A stretch of 45,074 nt of DNA from Levilactobacillus koreensis JCM 16448. Its GTDB lineage: Bacteria; Bacillota; Bacilli; Lactobacillales; Lactobacillaceae. Shown here one piece after another: positions 1 to 10,147 of this stretch; position 1 is the stretch's first letter, and each line of letters begins with the position of its first letter. Where the stretch lies: NCBI RefSeq assembly GCF_001435525.1, contig NZ_AZDP01000118.1, positions 84,090 through 129,163 on the forward strand. The letters are read 5' to 3'. A model generated the notes under the pieces. It was not told the origin of the DNA, made no database searches, and saw only the letters and a program-made list of their open reading frames with translations. The position numbers and the translations under genes are program-made.

Positions 1-312
1 CTAGTCGTAGCCGAAGAACTGCGGGGTAAAAATATGTTGCGTAACCATGCTTTGGCAATGAGTATCTCGGATGTCGGGTGGCGAACTCTACTGAGCATGT
101 TGGTCTATAAGGCTGACATGTACGGCCGAAAATTTTTGACAATCGATCCCCGAAATACGACACAGACATGTAGCGATTGTGGACACGTCATGGCCGGAAA
201 GAATAAGTTGACGTTGGCTCGTAAGTGGACGTGTCCTAACTGTGGGGTATTCCATGTGCGTGATCATAACGCAGCTAAAAATATATTAGCAAAGGGTTTA
301 GCGACGTTGTAA
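1..312 (+). CDS. tnpB: TnpB, RNA-guided nuclease of an IS200/IS605-type element (3' part only)
   Basis: The frame is open from base 1, so the gene starts left of the window and only about the last 103 residues are present. The fragment opens with VVAEEL, which fits the RuvC-II glutamate region. It then has a zinc ribbon made of CSDC and CPNC, and a RuvC-III segment RDHNAAKNI carrying the last catalytic aspartate. That order is the C-terminal half of TnpB, the ancestor of Cas12, which cuts DNA guided by an RNA (omegaRNA) made from the element's right end. All motifs visible here are intact, so this end gives no sign of decay. Whether tnpA accompanies it cannot be seen. The next sequence is the element's right end. 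Confidence 0.9.
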   Translation, partial: LVVAEELRGKNMLRNHALAMSISDVGWRTLLSMLVYKADMYGRKFLTIDPRNTTQTCSDCGHVMAGKNKLTLARKWTCPNCGVFHVRDHNAAKNILAKGLATL

Positions 313-468
313 AGAATGAGTCCGCCTGGCAACCTGCGGACCTAAAAGGCTTTGGTAATTAGCGGATAAGTCCTATTCGTAGGCTAGCGCTGTATCTAAG
401 AAAATTGTGGTCGCCATGCCATGGGGTGTGGTTCCCACAAGCGTCCGTTTTTAAACGGGCGTGGTTGA
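313..468 (+). ncRNA. Right end of the IS200/IS605-type element and likely omegaRNA scaffold
   Basis: Directly after the tnpB stop there are two hairpins: GTCCGC pairing with GCGGAC (about 318-340), and a terminal one in which CGTCCGTTT pairs with AAACGGGCG (about 442-461). Known TnpB systems transcribe an omegaRNA from the tnpB 3' end through the right end, with the guide lying just outside the element. The last stop codon in the frame of the downstream broken gene is at 466-468, so I place the element boundary near 468. The guide would then begin about 469. The exact cleavage point is inferred. Confidence 0.55.
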
Positions 469-894
469 CAACATCGTACCTCAACAGAGTTCGAAGATCT
501 CTATGCAATTAGCATTAGAGGCGGTGATATCATTGCCACAAACCTATCACCAACACTACCACTTCGTACCGGTTTCAGTGAAGATAACTATAAAAAAATT
601 ACACACTACAAAGAGTCTATAATCTTACTTCACAATCATCCTGAAAGCACCCGACCTTCTATTGCCGATATTTTCACCCTAGAATCAGAATCAGTTGTAA
701 GCGCCAGTCTCATCATTGGCCATGATGGCTCTTTACAACTAATTACGATTCCAAACGGAGACCCGAATATAGATACGCTTTTCAAATTCTGGTATACTGC
801 CAGTAAAGAAAAGGGCTATCACCGTCACGAAGCCATTTTGAATGCCACCGACCAGATTTACGCCAGAGGAGCTGTACATTTTGAAGAATATTGA
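469..894 (+). pseudogene. Truncated protein with a JAB/MPN-like HNHP motif, cut by the tnpB element
   Basis: From about 469 to a TGA at 892-894 a frame stays open for about 141 codons but has no start; it runs straight out of the element's right end. It contains ILLHNHPESTRPSIADIF, an HxHP-(x)n-PS-x-x-D pattern like the metal-binding core of JAB/RadC-type domains, also seen in phage head-associated and toxin-like proteins. A predicted beta-rich segment GHDGSLQLITIPNG follows. I infer that the element inserted into the gene and that the 5' part lies beyond the left edge of the window. The exact family is uncertain. The last 53 bases overlap the next ORF. Confidence 0.5.
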
Positions 895-1063
895 AAAAGA
901 TGACTTAGTATTTATCATCGACGAACGTGAAACAAGAGCCCTAACGCCCGAGGAAAACGAGCACATGGCCGACCAAAAAAAGGACCCAGCTTACCAACAG
1001 TGGATGCGCCAAAAAGAAGCCGAAGCGGAGAAACTCTTCAATTTACGACCATCCTCGCACTAA
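842..1063 (+). CDS. Small charged hypothetical protein, overlapping the JAB-like gene
   Basis: A 73-residue ORF that begins inside the 3' end of the JAB-like frame and runs to a stop just before a strong terminator. It is rich in Glu, Lys and Gln (EENEHMADQKK, QKEAEAEKLF) and looks helical. It has no signal peptide or membrane segment. I do not recognise a family. The ATG at 842 has a poor ribosome binding site. A TTG at 881 is preceded at 8 bases by GAGGAG and may be the real start, giving 60 residues. The overlap suggests translational coupling with the upstream gene, as for paired partner or immunity genes, but that is inference. Confidence 0.45.
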   Translation: MPPTRFTPEELYILKNIEKDDLVFIIDERETRALTPEENEHMADQKKDPAYQQWMRQKEAEAEKLFNLRPSSH

Positions 1064-1093
1064 ACTCAACTGAAAATGCACATACTAAACTGC

Positions 1094-1138
1094 AAAAGCG
1101 ACTCGCAATCTGTACAGTGGATTGCGAGTCGCTTTTTT
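1094..1138 (+). terminator. Rho-independent terminator
   Basis: GCGACTCGCAATC pairs perfectly with GATTGCGAGTCGC over 13 bp, followed by a run of seven T. It ends the plus-strand JAB-like and small-ORF transcript. Confidence 0.9.
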
Positions 1139-1222
1139 ATCTTAGAGTGTCCTTAATGTCCGAGTCTTCCCCTATTACCACTGTTTCTAAAATGTACGCC
1201 ACAAGCCAGATCTCTCTGCGCA

Positions 1223-1267
1223 GAAAAAAAGGACCCCCAATCGGCAATCACCGGTCAGGAGTCCTTT
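1223..1267 (-). terminator. Terminator of rpoBC
   Basis: Read on the minus strand, AAAGGACTCC pairs with GGGGTCCTTT (one wobble) across a 20-base loop and runs into a stretch of T. It lies 55 bases beyond the rpoC stop. Confidence 0.75.
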
Positions 1268-1321
1268 CCTCTCTAATGCTCAGAGTCTCAACGACTCATT
1301 TTGCACGTTACTTAGCTGTCA

Positions 1322-4300
1322 CTAAGCTTGAGAGTCTTCTTGCATTTGCTTTTCCAAATCGCTGATGGAGTAGACGCCTTCGGTCGATGAGCCACCGACT
1401 TCTTTGGGCTTGATCTGACGGTAATCTGGCATCCCAGTCCCGGCAGGAATAATCTTCCCAATAATAACGTTTTCCTTCAAACCAACCAGTGGATCGTTCT
1501 TGCCCCGAATAGCAGCATCGGTCAAGACACGCGTCGTTTCCTGGAAGGATGCGGCTGATAAGAAACTGTTCGTTTCCAAAGCAGCCTTGGTGATCCCCAA
1601 GATAACTGGACGTGCGGTAGCAGCAATGCCACCATCGATCAACGTCTGGTAGTTGGCACGACGGAAGTCTTGGATATCCATCAAGGTACCAGGCAGAACG
1701 TCGGTATCGCCCGGATCCATGATCCGAACCTTACGCAACATTTGCCGAACCATGATTTCCACGTGCTTATCACTGATCGCAACACCTTGCATCCGGTAAA
1801 CCCGTTGAACTTCACCTAAGATGTAAGTTTCAGTTGATAAGACATCGCGAACCCGCAGCATTTCCTTAGGATCAACAGACCCATAGTTCAATGCAGAACC
1901 ACGGTGGATAAAGTCGCCTTCAGTGACCCGCATGCGGGCAGTGATTGGTAACGTGTAACTCCGCGTATCAGCTTCACCCTTAATGGTAATTTCCTTCGTC
2001 CGTTCTGCTGGGTTTTCTTCGATTGATTCAACCGTCCCAGTAACTTCGGTAATTTCAGCTTTACCTTTAGGGTTCCGAGATTCAAATAATTCTTGAACAC
2101 GAGGAAGCCCTTGGGTGATATCTTCGTTCCCGGCAACACCACCGGTATGGAAGTTACGCATGGTCAACTGGGTCCCTGGTTCACCGATAGATTGCGCGGC
2201 AACAGTCCCGACAGCTTCACCAACTTCAACTTCGTCACCAGTAGCCATGTTCCGGCCGTAACAATGCTCACAAACACCATGTTCAGTGTTGCAAGTAAAG
2301 GCGGAACGAATAGTAACTTCTTCAACACCAGCATCAACGATCTTTTGTGCGGTGTCTTCGACGATCATTTGGTTCTTAGGAACAATAACGTCCCCAGTCT
2401 TTGGATCGTAGACGGTCTTTTGGGTGTAACGCCCTAAGATCCGGTCGTACAATGGTTCAATCATTTCATTACCATCAGTGATGGCACGAATCTTCAAACC
2501 ACGGTCAGTCCCACAATCCTTTTCCCGAATGATAACGTCTTGCGCAACATCGACCAGCCGCCGAGTCAGGTAACCTGAGTTGGCAGTCTTGAGGGCCGTA
2601 TCGGTCATCCCTTTACGAGCACCATGGGTCGAAATGAACATTTCCATAACCGTCAGGCCTTCACGGAAGTTAGACGTGATCGGCAGCTCCATGATTTCAC
2701 CGTTAGGAGCGGCCATCAGACCACGCATCCCGGCAAGTTGCGTAAAGTTAGAAATGTTCCCACGAGCACCAGAATCACTCATCATAAAGATAGGGTTCTG
2801 TTGATCGAAACTGTGAATCAAGGCGTTTTGAATGTCGTCCTTGGCATCGTTCCAGATTCCAATAACGCGTTCGTAACGTTCATGATCGGTAATCAGACCA
2901 CGACGGAACTGCTTGGTAACCGTAGCAACCTGCTTGTGGGCTTCGTCGATGATTTCTGGCTTTTCTTTCAAGTCAGTCACATCGACCATCCCAACGGTCA
3001 GACCGGACTTAGTTGATTCGTCATAACCTAAGTCCTTGATCCGGTCAAGCAACTTCGACGTTGCCGTTACCTTGTATTGTTGGTAAACGGCCGCAATAAT
3101 ATCGGACAAGAAGCCCTTCTTAAATGGACCGATCAATTCAGCATTTTGCAGGTAATCGTGAATGTCTTCGCCCGGTGCCAAGAAGTACTTGTCAGGGACG
3201 TAGCCGTTCAGGTTCGTGCTAGTTGGTTCGTTCAAGTATGGGAACGACTTTGGCAGGATGTTGTTGAAAATCAACTTCCCAACGGTCGTGACCATAATCT
3301 TCGTGCGTTGATCATCCGTAAATGGCTTATCAGGCATCGAAGACACTTGAACACCGACCCGACTGTGCCAGTGAACTAAACCATTCCGGTAAGCCAGAAC
3401 AGCTTCGTTGAGGTCGGTAAAGATCATGCCTTCCCCTTCACGATTGTCTTCTTCCATCGTCAGGTAGTAGTTCCCGATAACCATATCTTGTGAAGGCGCA
3501 ACAACTGGCTTACCACTGGCAGGAGCCAAAATGTGGTGAGCAGCCAGCATCAGCAGACGTGCTTCAGCTTGTGCTTCGTCAGATAATGGAACGTGGATGG
3601 CCATTTGGTCCCCATCGAAATCGGCATTGTAAGCTTCACAAGCCAATGGGTGAAGCCGCATTGCCTTACCACTAACCAAGACAGGTTCGAACGCTTGAAT
3701 CCCCAAACGGTGAAGCGTAGGGGCCCGGTTCAACAGCACAGGGTGTTCCTTGATGACGTCTTCCAAAACGTTAAAGACATCGTCATCTTCACGGTCGATT
3801 TGGCGCTTAGCGTTCTTAATGTTAGAAGCTAACCCGCGAGCAACCAATTCCTTCATGATAAATGGCCGGAATAATTCCAAAGCCATTGGAACTGGCAGAC
3901 CCATTTGGTTGAACTTGAGGGAAGGACCAACGTCAATAACGGAACGACCAGAGTAGTCAACCCGCTTCCCTAACAAGTTTTGCCGGAACCGCCCTTGCTT
4001 CCCTTTCAACATGTGTGAAAGAGACTTCAATGGACGGTTACCAGGACCAGCCACTGGACGGCCACGACGACCGTTATCGATCAAGGCGTCAACGGCTTCT
4101 TGTAACATCCGCTTTTCGTTTTGAACGATAATACCAGGCGCATTTAAGTCCAGCAAACGCTTCAACCGGCTGTTCCGGTTGATAACCCGCCGGTACAAGT
4201 CGTTCAGGTCGGACGTTGCGAAACGACCACCTTCGAGTTGTACCATTGGACGAAGATCAGGTGGGATTACCGGAATAGCATCCATGACCATCCACTCCGG

Positions 4301-4969
4301 ACGGTTACCAGATGTAACGAAGGCTTCCAAGATGTCCAAACGACGAACGGCACGCGTCCGCTTTTGGCCAGTAGCTTCCTTCAATTCTTCCTTTAATTCC
4401 TTAACTTCTTTATCTAGGTCCACGGCCATCAACAACTTCTTGATGGCTTCGGCACCCATTTCAGCCTTAAAGGCACTGCTGCCGTATTCGATCAGCTTGT
4501 CACGGTAATCACGTTCGGAAAGTAATTGCTTCTTTTCGAGTGGCGTGTTACCTGGATCTAAGACAACGTAGGAAGCGAAGTAAATAATTTCTTCCAACGC
4601 CCGGGGACTCATGTCGAGGACTAAGCCCATCCGACTTGGGATACCCTTGAAGTACCAGATGTGAGTAACAGGAGCAGCCAATTCGATATGGCCCATCCGT
4701 TCACGACGAACCTTAGAACGGGTAACTTCAACCCCACAACGGTCACAAACGACACCCTTGTAACGGATTCGCTTGTATTTCCCACAGGCACATTCCCAGT
4801 CCTTAGTAGGGCCAAAAATCCGCTCGTCGAATAGCCCGTCTTTTTCAGGCTTTAATGTCCGGTAGTTGATGGTTTCAGGCTTTTTGACTTCCCCGTAAGA
4901 CCAGCTACGGATCTTATCAGGCGAGGCAAGCCCGATCTGCATGCTTTCGAACTTATTGACATCGACCAA
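1322..4969 (-). CDS. rpoC: DNA-directed RNA polymerase beta' subunit
   Basis: This is a complete 1215-residue beta' subunit, which forms with beta the catalytic core of RNA polymerase. The N-terminal zinc-binding cysteines are C60, C62, C75 and C78. The absolutely conserved NADFDGD, whose three aspartates hold the catalytic magnesium, is at 448-454. A second cysteine set is C819, C893, C900 and C903. The length is usual for Firmicutes, without the large insertions of proteobacteria. The start is a TTG with AGGGAGG about 8 bases upstream. It lies 21 bases after the rpoB stop, and both genes are read from the rpoB promoter. The acidic C-terminus (MQEDSQA) is ordinary for lactobacilli. Confidence 0.99.
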   Translation of the reverse strand: MVDVNKFESMQIGLASPDKIRSWSYGEVKKPETINYRTLKPEKDGLFDERIFGPTKDWECACGKYKRIRYKGVVCDRCGVEVTRSKVRRERMGHIELAAPVTHIWYFKGIPSRMGLVLDMSPRALEEIIYFASYVVLDPGNTPLEKKQLLSERDYRDKLIEYGSSAFKAEMGAEAIKKLLMAVDLDKEVKELKEELKEATGQKRTRAVRRLDILEAFVTSGNRPEWMVMDAIPVIPPDLRPMVQLEGGRFATSDLNDLYRRVINRNSRLKRLLDLNAPGIIVQNEKRMLQEAVDALIDNGRRGRPVAGPGNRPLKSLSHMLKGKQGRFRQNLLGKRVDYSGRSVIDVGPSLKFNQMGLPVPMALELFRPFIMKELVARGLASNIKNAKRQIDREDDDVFNVLEDVIKEHPVLLNRAPTLHRLGIQAFEPVLVSGKAMRLHPLACEAYNADFDGDQMAIHVPLSDEAQAEARLLMLAAHHILAPASGKPVVAPSQDMVIGNYYLTMEEDNREGEGMIFTDLNEAVLAYRNGLVHWHSRVGVQVSSMPDKPFTDDQRTKIMVTTVGKLIFNNILPKSFPYLNEPTSTNLNGYVPDKYFLAPGEDIHDYLQNAELIGPFKKGFLSDIIAAVYQQYKVTATSKLLDRIKDLGYDESTKSGLTVGMVDVTDLKEKPEIIDEAHKQVATVTKQFRRGLITDHERYERVIGIWNDAKDDIQNALIHSFDQQNPIFMMSDSGARGNISNFTQLAGMRGLMAAPNGEIMELPITSNFREGLTVMEMFISTHGARKGMTDTALKTANSGYLTRRLVDVAQDVIIREKDCGTDRGLKIRAITDGNEMIEPLYDRILGRYTQKTVYDPKTGDVIVPKNQMIVEDTAQKIVDAGVEEVTIRSAFTCNTEHGVCEHCYGRNMATGDEVEVGEAVGTVAAQSIGEPGTQLTMRNFHTGGVAGNEDITQGLPRVQELFESRNPKGKAEITEVTGTVESIEENPAERTKEITIKGEADTRSYTLPITARMRVTEGDFIHRGSALNYGSVDPKEMLRVRDVLSTETYILGEVQRVYRMQGVAISDKHVEIMVRQMLRKVRIMDPGDTDVLPGTLMDIQDFRRANYQTLIDGGIAATARPVILGITKAALETNSFLSAASFQETTRVLTDAAIRGKNDPLVGLKENVIIGKIIPAGTGMPDYRQIKPKEVGGSSTEGVYSISDLEKQMQEDSQA

Positions 4970-4990
4970 AGAAGCGACCTCCCTTATTAA

Positions 4991-7900
4991 TTAGTCTTGT
5001 GTGTTCGGTTGACTTTCATTTTTCGTAGGTGCAGGTGTTGCCTTAGCATCATCGGTCTGAGCAGCGGCTTTCCGTTGTTCTTCCTGCTGTTGAGCATACT
5101 TGCTCAAGGCATCAACGTTCACAACATCATCGTCATCGTCGTCCATATCGCGGAGTTCGATTTCTTCGTTGTTCCCGTTTAAGACCTTCATGTCCAGCCC
5201 TAAGGATTGTAATTCCTTGACCAGAACACGGAATGATTCAGGCACACCAGGCTTAGGAATTGGATCGCCCTTAACGATGGCTTCGTAGGTCTTAACCCGA
5301 CCAACCACGTCATCGGACTTGTACGTCAAGATTTCTTGTAACGTATAAGCGGCACCGTAAGCTTCCAAAGCCCAAACTTCCATTTCACCAAACCGTTGGC
5401 CACCAAATTGCGCTTTACCACCAAGTGGTTGTTGCGTAACCAGTGAGTAAGGTCCGATGGAACGGGCGTGCATCTTGTCGTCGACCATGTGGGCCAACTT
5501 CAGGTAGTTCATGACACCAACGGCAACCCGCTTGTCAAATGGTTCACCGGTCCGGCCATCGTATAAGACAGTCTTAGCATCGGCGGCCATTCCGGCTTCC
5601 TTAACAGCGTCCGCGATATCAGTATCTTGGGCACCATCGAAGACAGGCGTCGCAATGTGAATACCCAACTTACGAGCAGCCATCCCCAAATGCAATTCGA
5701 GCACTTGCCCGATGTTCATCCGAGAAGGCACACCCATTGGACTCAGCATGATGTCGATTGGCGTCCCATCTGGCATGTACGGCATATCTTCTTCAGGGAT
5801 AACGACTGAAACAGTCCCCTTGTTACCGTGACGACCAGACATCTTGTCCCCAACCTGGATCTTCCGCTTTTGCGCGATGTAGACCCGAACCATCATGTTA
5901 ACACCAGGAGAAAGTTCATCACCGTTTTCACGCGTGAAGATCTTAACGTCCTGGATGATTCCGCCACCACCATGTGGCACCTTAAGAGAAGTATCCCGAA
6001 CTTCACGGGCCTTTTCACCAAAGATAGCATGGAGTAAACGTTCCTCAGCAGATAATTCAGTCACACCCTTAGGCGTTACCTTACCAACTAAGATGTCGCC
6101 GTCTTGAACTTCAGCACCAACACGGATAATCCCGTCTTCGTCCAAGTTCTTCAAGGCGTCTTCACCCACGTTAGGAATTTCGCGAGTCATTTCTTCAGGT
6201 CCAAGCTTCGTGTCACGTGCTTCTGATTCGTATTCTTCAATATGAATCGACGTGTAAACGTCATCGCGAACCAACCGTTCGTTGATCCCGATGGCATCTT
6301 CGAAGTTGTACCCTTGCCAAGTCATGAAAGCAACTAATGGGTTTTGACCTAAAGCCAATTCCCCATTTTCCATTGAAGGACCATCAGCCAAGATTTCGTC
6401 GTTGTCGACGTGATCGCCAACCTTAACGATTGGACGTTGGTTGTAGTTCTTCCCACCGTTTGACCGGCGGAACTTCATGAGCTTGTAAGTGTCGAGCGCA
6501 CCGTCTTCACGCCGCACGCGGATTTCCCGTGCATCAACGTATTCAACAGTTCCGTCGTGTTGACTGATTAAGGCAACCCCGGAATCATGCGCTGCTTTAT
6601 ATTCAATACCAGTCCCAACTAATGGGGCGTGAGGATCCAGCAATGGCACAGCTTGCCGTTGCATGTTGGCCCCCATCAAGGCCCGGTTGGAGTCATCGTT
6701 TTCCAAGAAAGGAATACATGCCGTGGCCACAGCAACTACTTGCTTAGGCGAAACGTCCATGTAGTCGATCCGGTCTGCACTGGTTTCAATGTTTTCGGAC
6801 TTTGCACGAGCCATGATGGTGTCGGTATCAAATGAACCGTCATCCTTCAATGGCGTGTTGGCTTGAGCCACAACGTAGTTATCTTCTTCATCGGCCGTCA
6901 GGTAATCGATCTTGTCGGTAACCTTGTGCGTATCCCATGAGACACGACGGTATGGCGTTTCGATAAAGCCGTAGCGGTTAACCCGGGCATAACTGGACAA
7001 ACTGTTGATCAACCCAATGTTAGGTCCTTCAGGCGTTTCAATTGGGCACATCCGGCCATAGTGGGTGTAGTGAACGTCCCGGACTTCATATCCGGCACGG
7101 TCACGCGTCAAACCACCAGGTCCAAGGGCAGACAAACGCCGCTTATGGGTTAATTCACCCAGTGGGTTAGTCTGATCCATGAATTGTGACAATTGAGATG
7201 ACCCGAAGAATTCCTTAATGGAAGCGACTACTGGTCGAATGTTGATCAATTGTTGTGGCGTTACCGTCGCAGCATCTTGAATTGACATCCGTTCACGCAC
7301 AACCCGTTCCATCCGCGATAACCCGATCCGGAATTGGTTTTGCAGGAGTTCACCCACGGAACGAATCCGCCGGTTACCCAAGTGGTCAATATCATCGGTG
7401 TTCCCGATGCCTAATTGTAAGTTGAAGAAGTAGTTCATGGAAGCAATGATGTCGGCTGGGCGGATGTGCTTCAGCTTGATATCAATGTTGCCATTCCCAA
7501 TAACGGGAACTTCTTGTTCTGGATCATCTGGTGATTGTACCTTGATGATCTGTAACTTCAATGGTTCAGTGACAACGGCTTCGTCTGAAGGTTGGAAAGT
7601 CACCATCTTGAAGTCTTCTTGATCCAAGAATGGTGCCAAGGTCTTCATAACGTCCTTGTCAACGACCGTGCCCTTTTGCGCGATAACTTCACCAGTATCT
7701 GGATCAGCTAACGTTTCGGCTAAGGTCAGGCCCAATAAACGGGTCTTTAGGCTTAACTTCTTGTTGGTCTTGTAACGACCAACGGGAGCCATGTCGTAAC
7801 GCTTTGGATCAAAGAACCGTGCAGTCAGTAAACTCCGTGAAGAGTCAGCCGTCTTTGGTTCACCTGGACGTAGGCGTTCGTAGATGTCCTTTAAGGACTC

Positions 7901-8605
7901 TTCGACACGTGAATCGTCGGTGTTCTTGTGAATATCCTTTTCCAACGTTGCCATTAAGCTTTCGTTGTCACCTAAGATATCCAAGATTTCGTCATCGGAA
8001 CCGAACCCTAATGCCCGAACTAATTCAGTCATTGGGATCTTCCGTGTCCGGTCGATTCGAACGTAAGAAATGTTCTTCGCGTCCGTTTCAAATTCTAGCC
8101 AAGCCCCCCGGTTAGGAATAACCGTGGCACCGAAAACGGTCCGGCCATTCTTATCGGTATCTTCATTGAAGTAAACTCCTGGTGACCGGACTAATTGAGA
8201 AACAATAACCCGTTCTGCCCCGTTGATAATGAAGGTCCCTTGGGCCGTCATTAATGGGAAGTCACCGAAGAAGACATCTTGCGACTTAATTTCACCCGTT
8301 TCGTGGTTGGTCAAACGTAAGGTGACGTGAAGTGGTGCTGAATAGTTCGCGTCGTGCTCCCGTGCTTCATCCACGCTATATTTGGGTTCCAGTAATTGAT
8401 AATCAACAAACTCTAACGAAAGGTTTCCTTGAAAATCTTCGATTGGCATGATGTCGTCGAACATATCACGCAAACCTTCGTCGAGGAACCAGTTGTAAGA
8501 ATTGGTTTGAATCTCGATTAAGTTAGGTAAATCAAGAACTTCCTTGATCCGCGAATAGCTACGGCGAGTACGGTGTTTCCCGTATTTCACTAAGTGTCCT
8601 GCCAA
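4991..8605 (-). CDS. rpoB: DNA-directed RNA polymerase beta subunit
   Basis: This is the complete beta subunit, about 1204 residues. The N-terminus [19 protein letters not shown] is the usual lactobacillar one. The rifampicin-binding segment [20 protein letters not shown] followed by [11 protein letters not shown] is wild type in appearance. The C-terminus is acidic with a run of six aspartates near residue 1155, and the tail is rich in Gln, Lys and Ala. I choose the TTG at 8605 because AGGAGAG sits 9 bases before it. A GTG at 8614 in frame would touch the ribosome binding site and only adds three residues. It forms an operon with rpoC behind a single promoter and a structured leader. Confidence 0.98.
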   Translation of the reverse strand: MAGHLVKYGKHRTRRSYSRIKEVLDLPNLIEIQTNSYNWFLDEGLRDMFDDIMPIEDFQGNLSLEFVDYQLLEPKYSVDEAREHDANYSAPLHVTLRLTNHETGEIKSQDVFFGDFPLMTAQGTFIINGAERVIVSQLVRSPGVYFNEDTDKNGRTVFGATVIPNRGAWLEFETDAKNISYVRIDRTRKIPMTELVRALGFGSDDEILDILGDNESLMATLEKDIHKNTDDSRVEESLKDIYERLRPGEPKTADSSRSLLTARFFDPKRYDMAPVGRYKTNKKLSLKTRLLGLTLAETLADPDTGEVIAQKGTVVDKDVMKTLAPFLDQEDFKMVTFQPSDEAVVTEPLKLQIIKVQSPDDPEQEVPVIGNGNIDIKLKHIRPADIIASMNYFFNLQLGIGNTDDIDHLGNRRIRSVGELLQNQFRIGLSRMERVVRERMSIQDAATVTPQQLINIRPVVASIKEFFGSSQLSQFMDQTNPLGELTHKRRLSALGPGGLTRDRAGYEVRDVHYTHYGRMCPIETPEGPNIGLINSLSSYARVNRYGFIETPYRRVSWDTHKVTDKIDYLTADEEDNYVVAQANTPLKDDGSFDTDTIMARAKSENIETSADRIDYMDVSPKQVVAVATACIPFLENDDSNRALMGANMQRQAVPLLDPHAPLVGTGIEYKAAHDSGVALISQHDGTVEYVDAREIRVRREDGALDTYKLMKFRRSNGGKNYNQRPIVKVGDHVDNDEILADGPSMENGELALGQNPLVAFMTWQGYNFEDAIGINERLVRDDVYTSIHIEEYESEARDTKLGPEEMTREIPNVGEDALKNLDEDGIIRVGAEVQDGDILVGKVTPKGVTELSAEERLLHAIFGEKAREVRDTSLKVPHGGGGIIQDVKIFTRENGDELSPGVNMMVRVYIAQKRKIQVGDKMSGRHGNKGTVSVVIPEEDMPYMPDGTPIDIMLSPMGVPSRMNIGQVLELHLGMAARKLGIHIATPVFDGAQDTDIADAVKEAGMAADAKTVLYDGRTGEPFDKRVAVGVMNYLKLAHMVDDKMHARSIGPYSLVTQQPLGGKAQFGGQRFGEMEVWALEAYGAAYTLQEILTYKSDDVVGRVKTYEAIVKGDPIPKPGVPESFRVLVKELQSLGLDMKVLNGNNEEIELRDMDDDDDDVVNVDALSKYAQQQEEQRKAAAQTDDAKATPAPTKNESQPNTQD

Positions 8606-8694
8606 GTTGTTCACCTCTCCTATTTATTCTGTGGACTGGCCAAACCGTTATATTACATTTTGGTTACAAATTACTTTTCACCCGGTTTTTTGGC

Positions 8695-8776
8695 AAAAAA
8701 AATCCAAAAACAAACCCAATTTGATTTGCTTTTGGCTTCTTATAACGGCAACGCCGGACAATAGATCGTCGTTGCC
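8695..8776 (-). promoter_or_regulatory. Structured rpoB leader with attenuator-like hairpin
   Basis: In the roughly 190-base leader between the promoter and rpoB, a first hairpin pairs GGCAACG with CGTTGCC (8747-8753 with 8770-8776). A second pairs CCAAAAGCAAATC with GGTTTGTTTTTGG (8723-8735 with 8704-8716) and is followed by eight U (8695-8702), which is terminator-like. A conserved Lacto-rpoB RNA motif has been described upstream of rpoB in lactic acid bacteria; this is the right place for it, but I match it by position, not by alignment. Confidence 0.6.
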
Positions 8777-8806
8777 AATTTCAGTTCACAGTTGCATACG
8801 AATAAT

Positions 8807-8835
8807 ATAATACTAAATTAGTTCTGAATTGTCAA
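8807..8835 (-). promoter_or_regulatory. rpoBC promoter
   Basis: On the minus strand TTGACA (8830-8835) is separated by 17 bases from TATTAT (8807-8812). Transcription should begin near 8800, leaving a leader of about 190 bases. Confidence 0.8.
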
Positions 8836-8886
8836 TGACGAACACTCACGATTCCTAGCTGTTTTGTAAGTTTCTCGTCAATCAGC

Positions 8887-9492
8887 CTACTTTTTGACCG
8901 CCACGCCAAACAGAATCAGACGAATCAACGCCACCGTCTGGTCATGCTGTGACGCATCTGCCGGCCCGACATGGTGGAATGTATTAAATAGTGGGCTGAG
9001 ACTGGTGAGATAAAAGGAAGCGGCATCTTGTGGTGCCAACTGCGGTCGCAGGGTCACAATCCCCAATTCGAAGAAGTGCTGCAGCGGCCCAACGTAGTCC
9101 TGACCGAATACCATCCCCAGTTGTCGCTTATTTTCTGGTTTGAGGTATTTGAAGCTACTATGGATCACCGTAAAGACATCTCGCGGATGTACGGCCGTCA
9201 AGACCTCCGTAATCTGAACCAAGGCGTCGACTGGATCAGGATTCTCTTCGGTGGCTAACCGGTCGTTGACCTGGGTTAAACCGGTCCGAATTTCAGCCCC
9301 CACAGTTTTAATGACCTCAAGAAAAATGACCTCTTTATCACTAAAATGGTGGTACAACGCCGGTTGGGTGATGCCCACTTCCTTTGCAATGTCTCTAGTA
9401 GAGGTCGCTTGGTACCCCTGCGATAAGAACTGCTCCCGTGCGGCCTGTAAAATGGCGGCGTGTGTGTGGGTTAACTGCTCTTCTCTTTTCAT
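8887..9492 (-). CDS. TetR/AcrR family transcriptional regulator
   Basis: A 201-residue one-domain repressor type. The N-terminal helix-turn-helix runs roughly over residues 8-55, with the typical STRDIAKEVGITQPALYHHF recognition region. The C-terminal part is a variable helical ligand-binding domain and does not tell the ligand. The start chosen is the ATG at 9492, 6 bases after GGGAG; a longer frame upstream has no better site. It sits between rpoB and clpC on the same strand. It is not obviously co-transcribed with either, and no exporter stands beside it, so it may act at a distance or on itself. Confidence 0.88.
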   Translation of the reverse strand: MKREEQLTHTHAAILQAAREQFLSQGYQATSTRDIAKEVGITQPALYHHFSDKEVIFLEVIKTVGAEIRTGLTQVNDRLATEENPDPVDALVQITEVLTAVHPRDVFTVIHSSFKYLKPENKRQLGMVFGQDYVGPLQHFFELGIVTLRPQLAPQDAASFYLTSLSPLFNTFHHVGPADASQHDQTVALIRLILFGVAVKK

Positions 9493-9626
9493 TGGTGGCT
9501 CCCGTCCTTTCATCTCTCGTACTGTAAGTGTACCACAGCCACTTATCACCAGCTAGACCAAGTAACAGTTGATGCTTAAATGGTTGTGATATTGCTGAGG
9601 GATGGCCGCAACATTGCTGTGAGATA

Positions 9627-9812
9627 GCCGCACTCCGGCTGCCAGGGGTTCCACCTGCTGTGGGGGACGCTTCGGACTGAGGAACGGTCCTCTCGCTCGC
9701 TTTTAAGCCGCGAAAATCACGCGTCTTAAAAGTCGCCCATCTTGATAGCTAGTCAGTGGCCAGCTATCAAGATTACCACGGCTGGCTCCACCCCTGGTCT
9801 CCTCCGGCTCTG
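9627..9812 (+). repeat. Module 1 copy A of the dispersed structured repeat
   Basis: This is a full-length copy between the tetR start and the clpC terminator. CTTTTAAG (9700-9707) pairs with CTTAAAAG (9725-9732), and ATCTTGATAGCT (9739-9750) pairs perfectly with AGCTATCAAGAT (9762-9773). The ends share the family's GGCTGCCAGGG and CCCTGG motifs. The rest of 9493-10090 shows nothing I can support as a gene. Confidence 0.75.
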
Positions 9813-10090
9813 CTTGTGTCACTTCAAATACAATCACTTACTGCTCTAGACTGAGCCTAATTTCTCCTACAGATCCGCTGGTACCATCACTGTTATGTTT
9901 CCGGTCACTAGAACAAAGTTGGCATGAGTATTAGCTGGACGGGTGTTTGTTTCTGTCCAAATAGCGACTACTGTGCCCAACTCAACAGTGAATGACAAGC
10001 ACAGAAATCCCCCGTAAGTGTCTCCCCACAGACCCGTCACCACAATCCGCACCAAATTAGCCCCCAATCGCCCGCCATCCACATCGCACC

Positions 10091-10134
10091 AAAAAAGCAG
10101 TATGTCCCAGGTCAGCCCCAGCACACACTGCTTT
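10091..10134 (-). terminator. Terminator of clpC
   Basis: On the minus strand AAAGCAGTGTGT pairs with ACATACTGCTTT and runs into six T. It lies 14-57 bases beyond the clpC stop. Confidence 0.85.
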
Positions 10135-10147
10135 CATTCAATGCAAT

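Noticed and set aside
313-468. Relation of the TnpB element's right end to the dispersed modules 1 and 2
   Set aside because: No shared sequence or stem order was found, so the repeats are not obvious derivatives of this element.
9867-10124. 85-residue ORF on the minus strand behind clpC
   Set aside because: It starts within the clpC terminator, has no ribosome binding site and no recognisable protein pattern.
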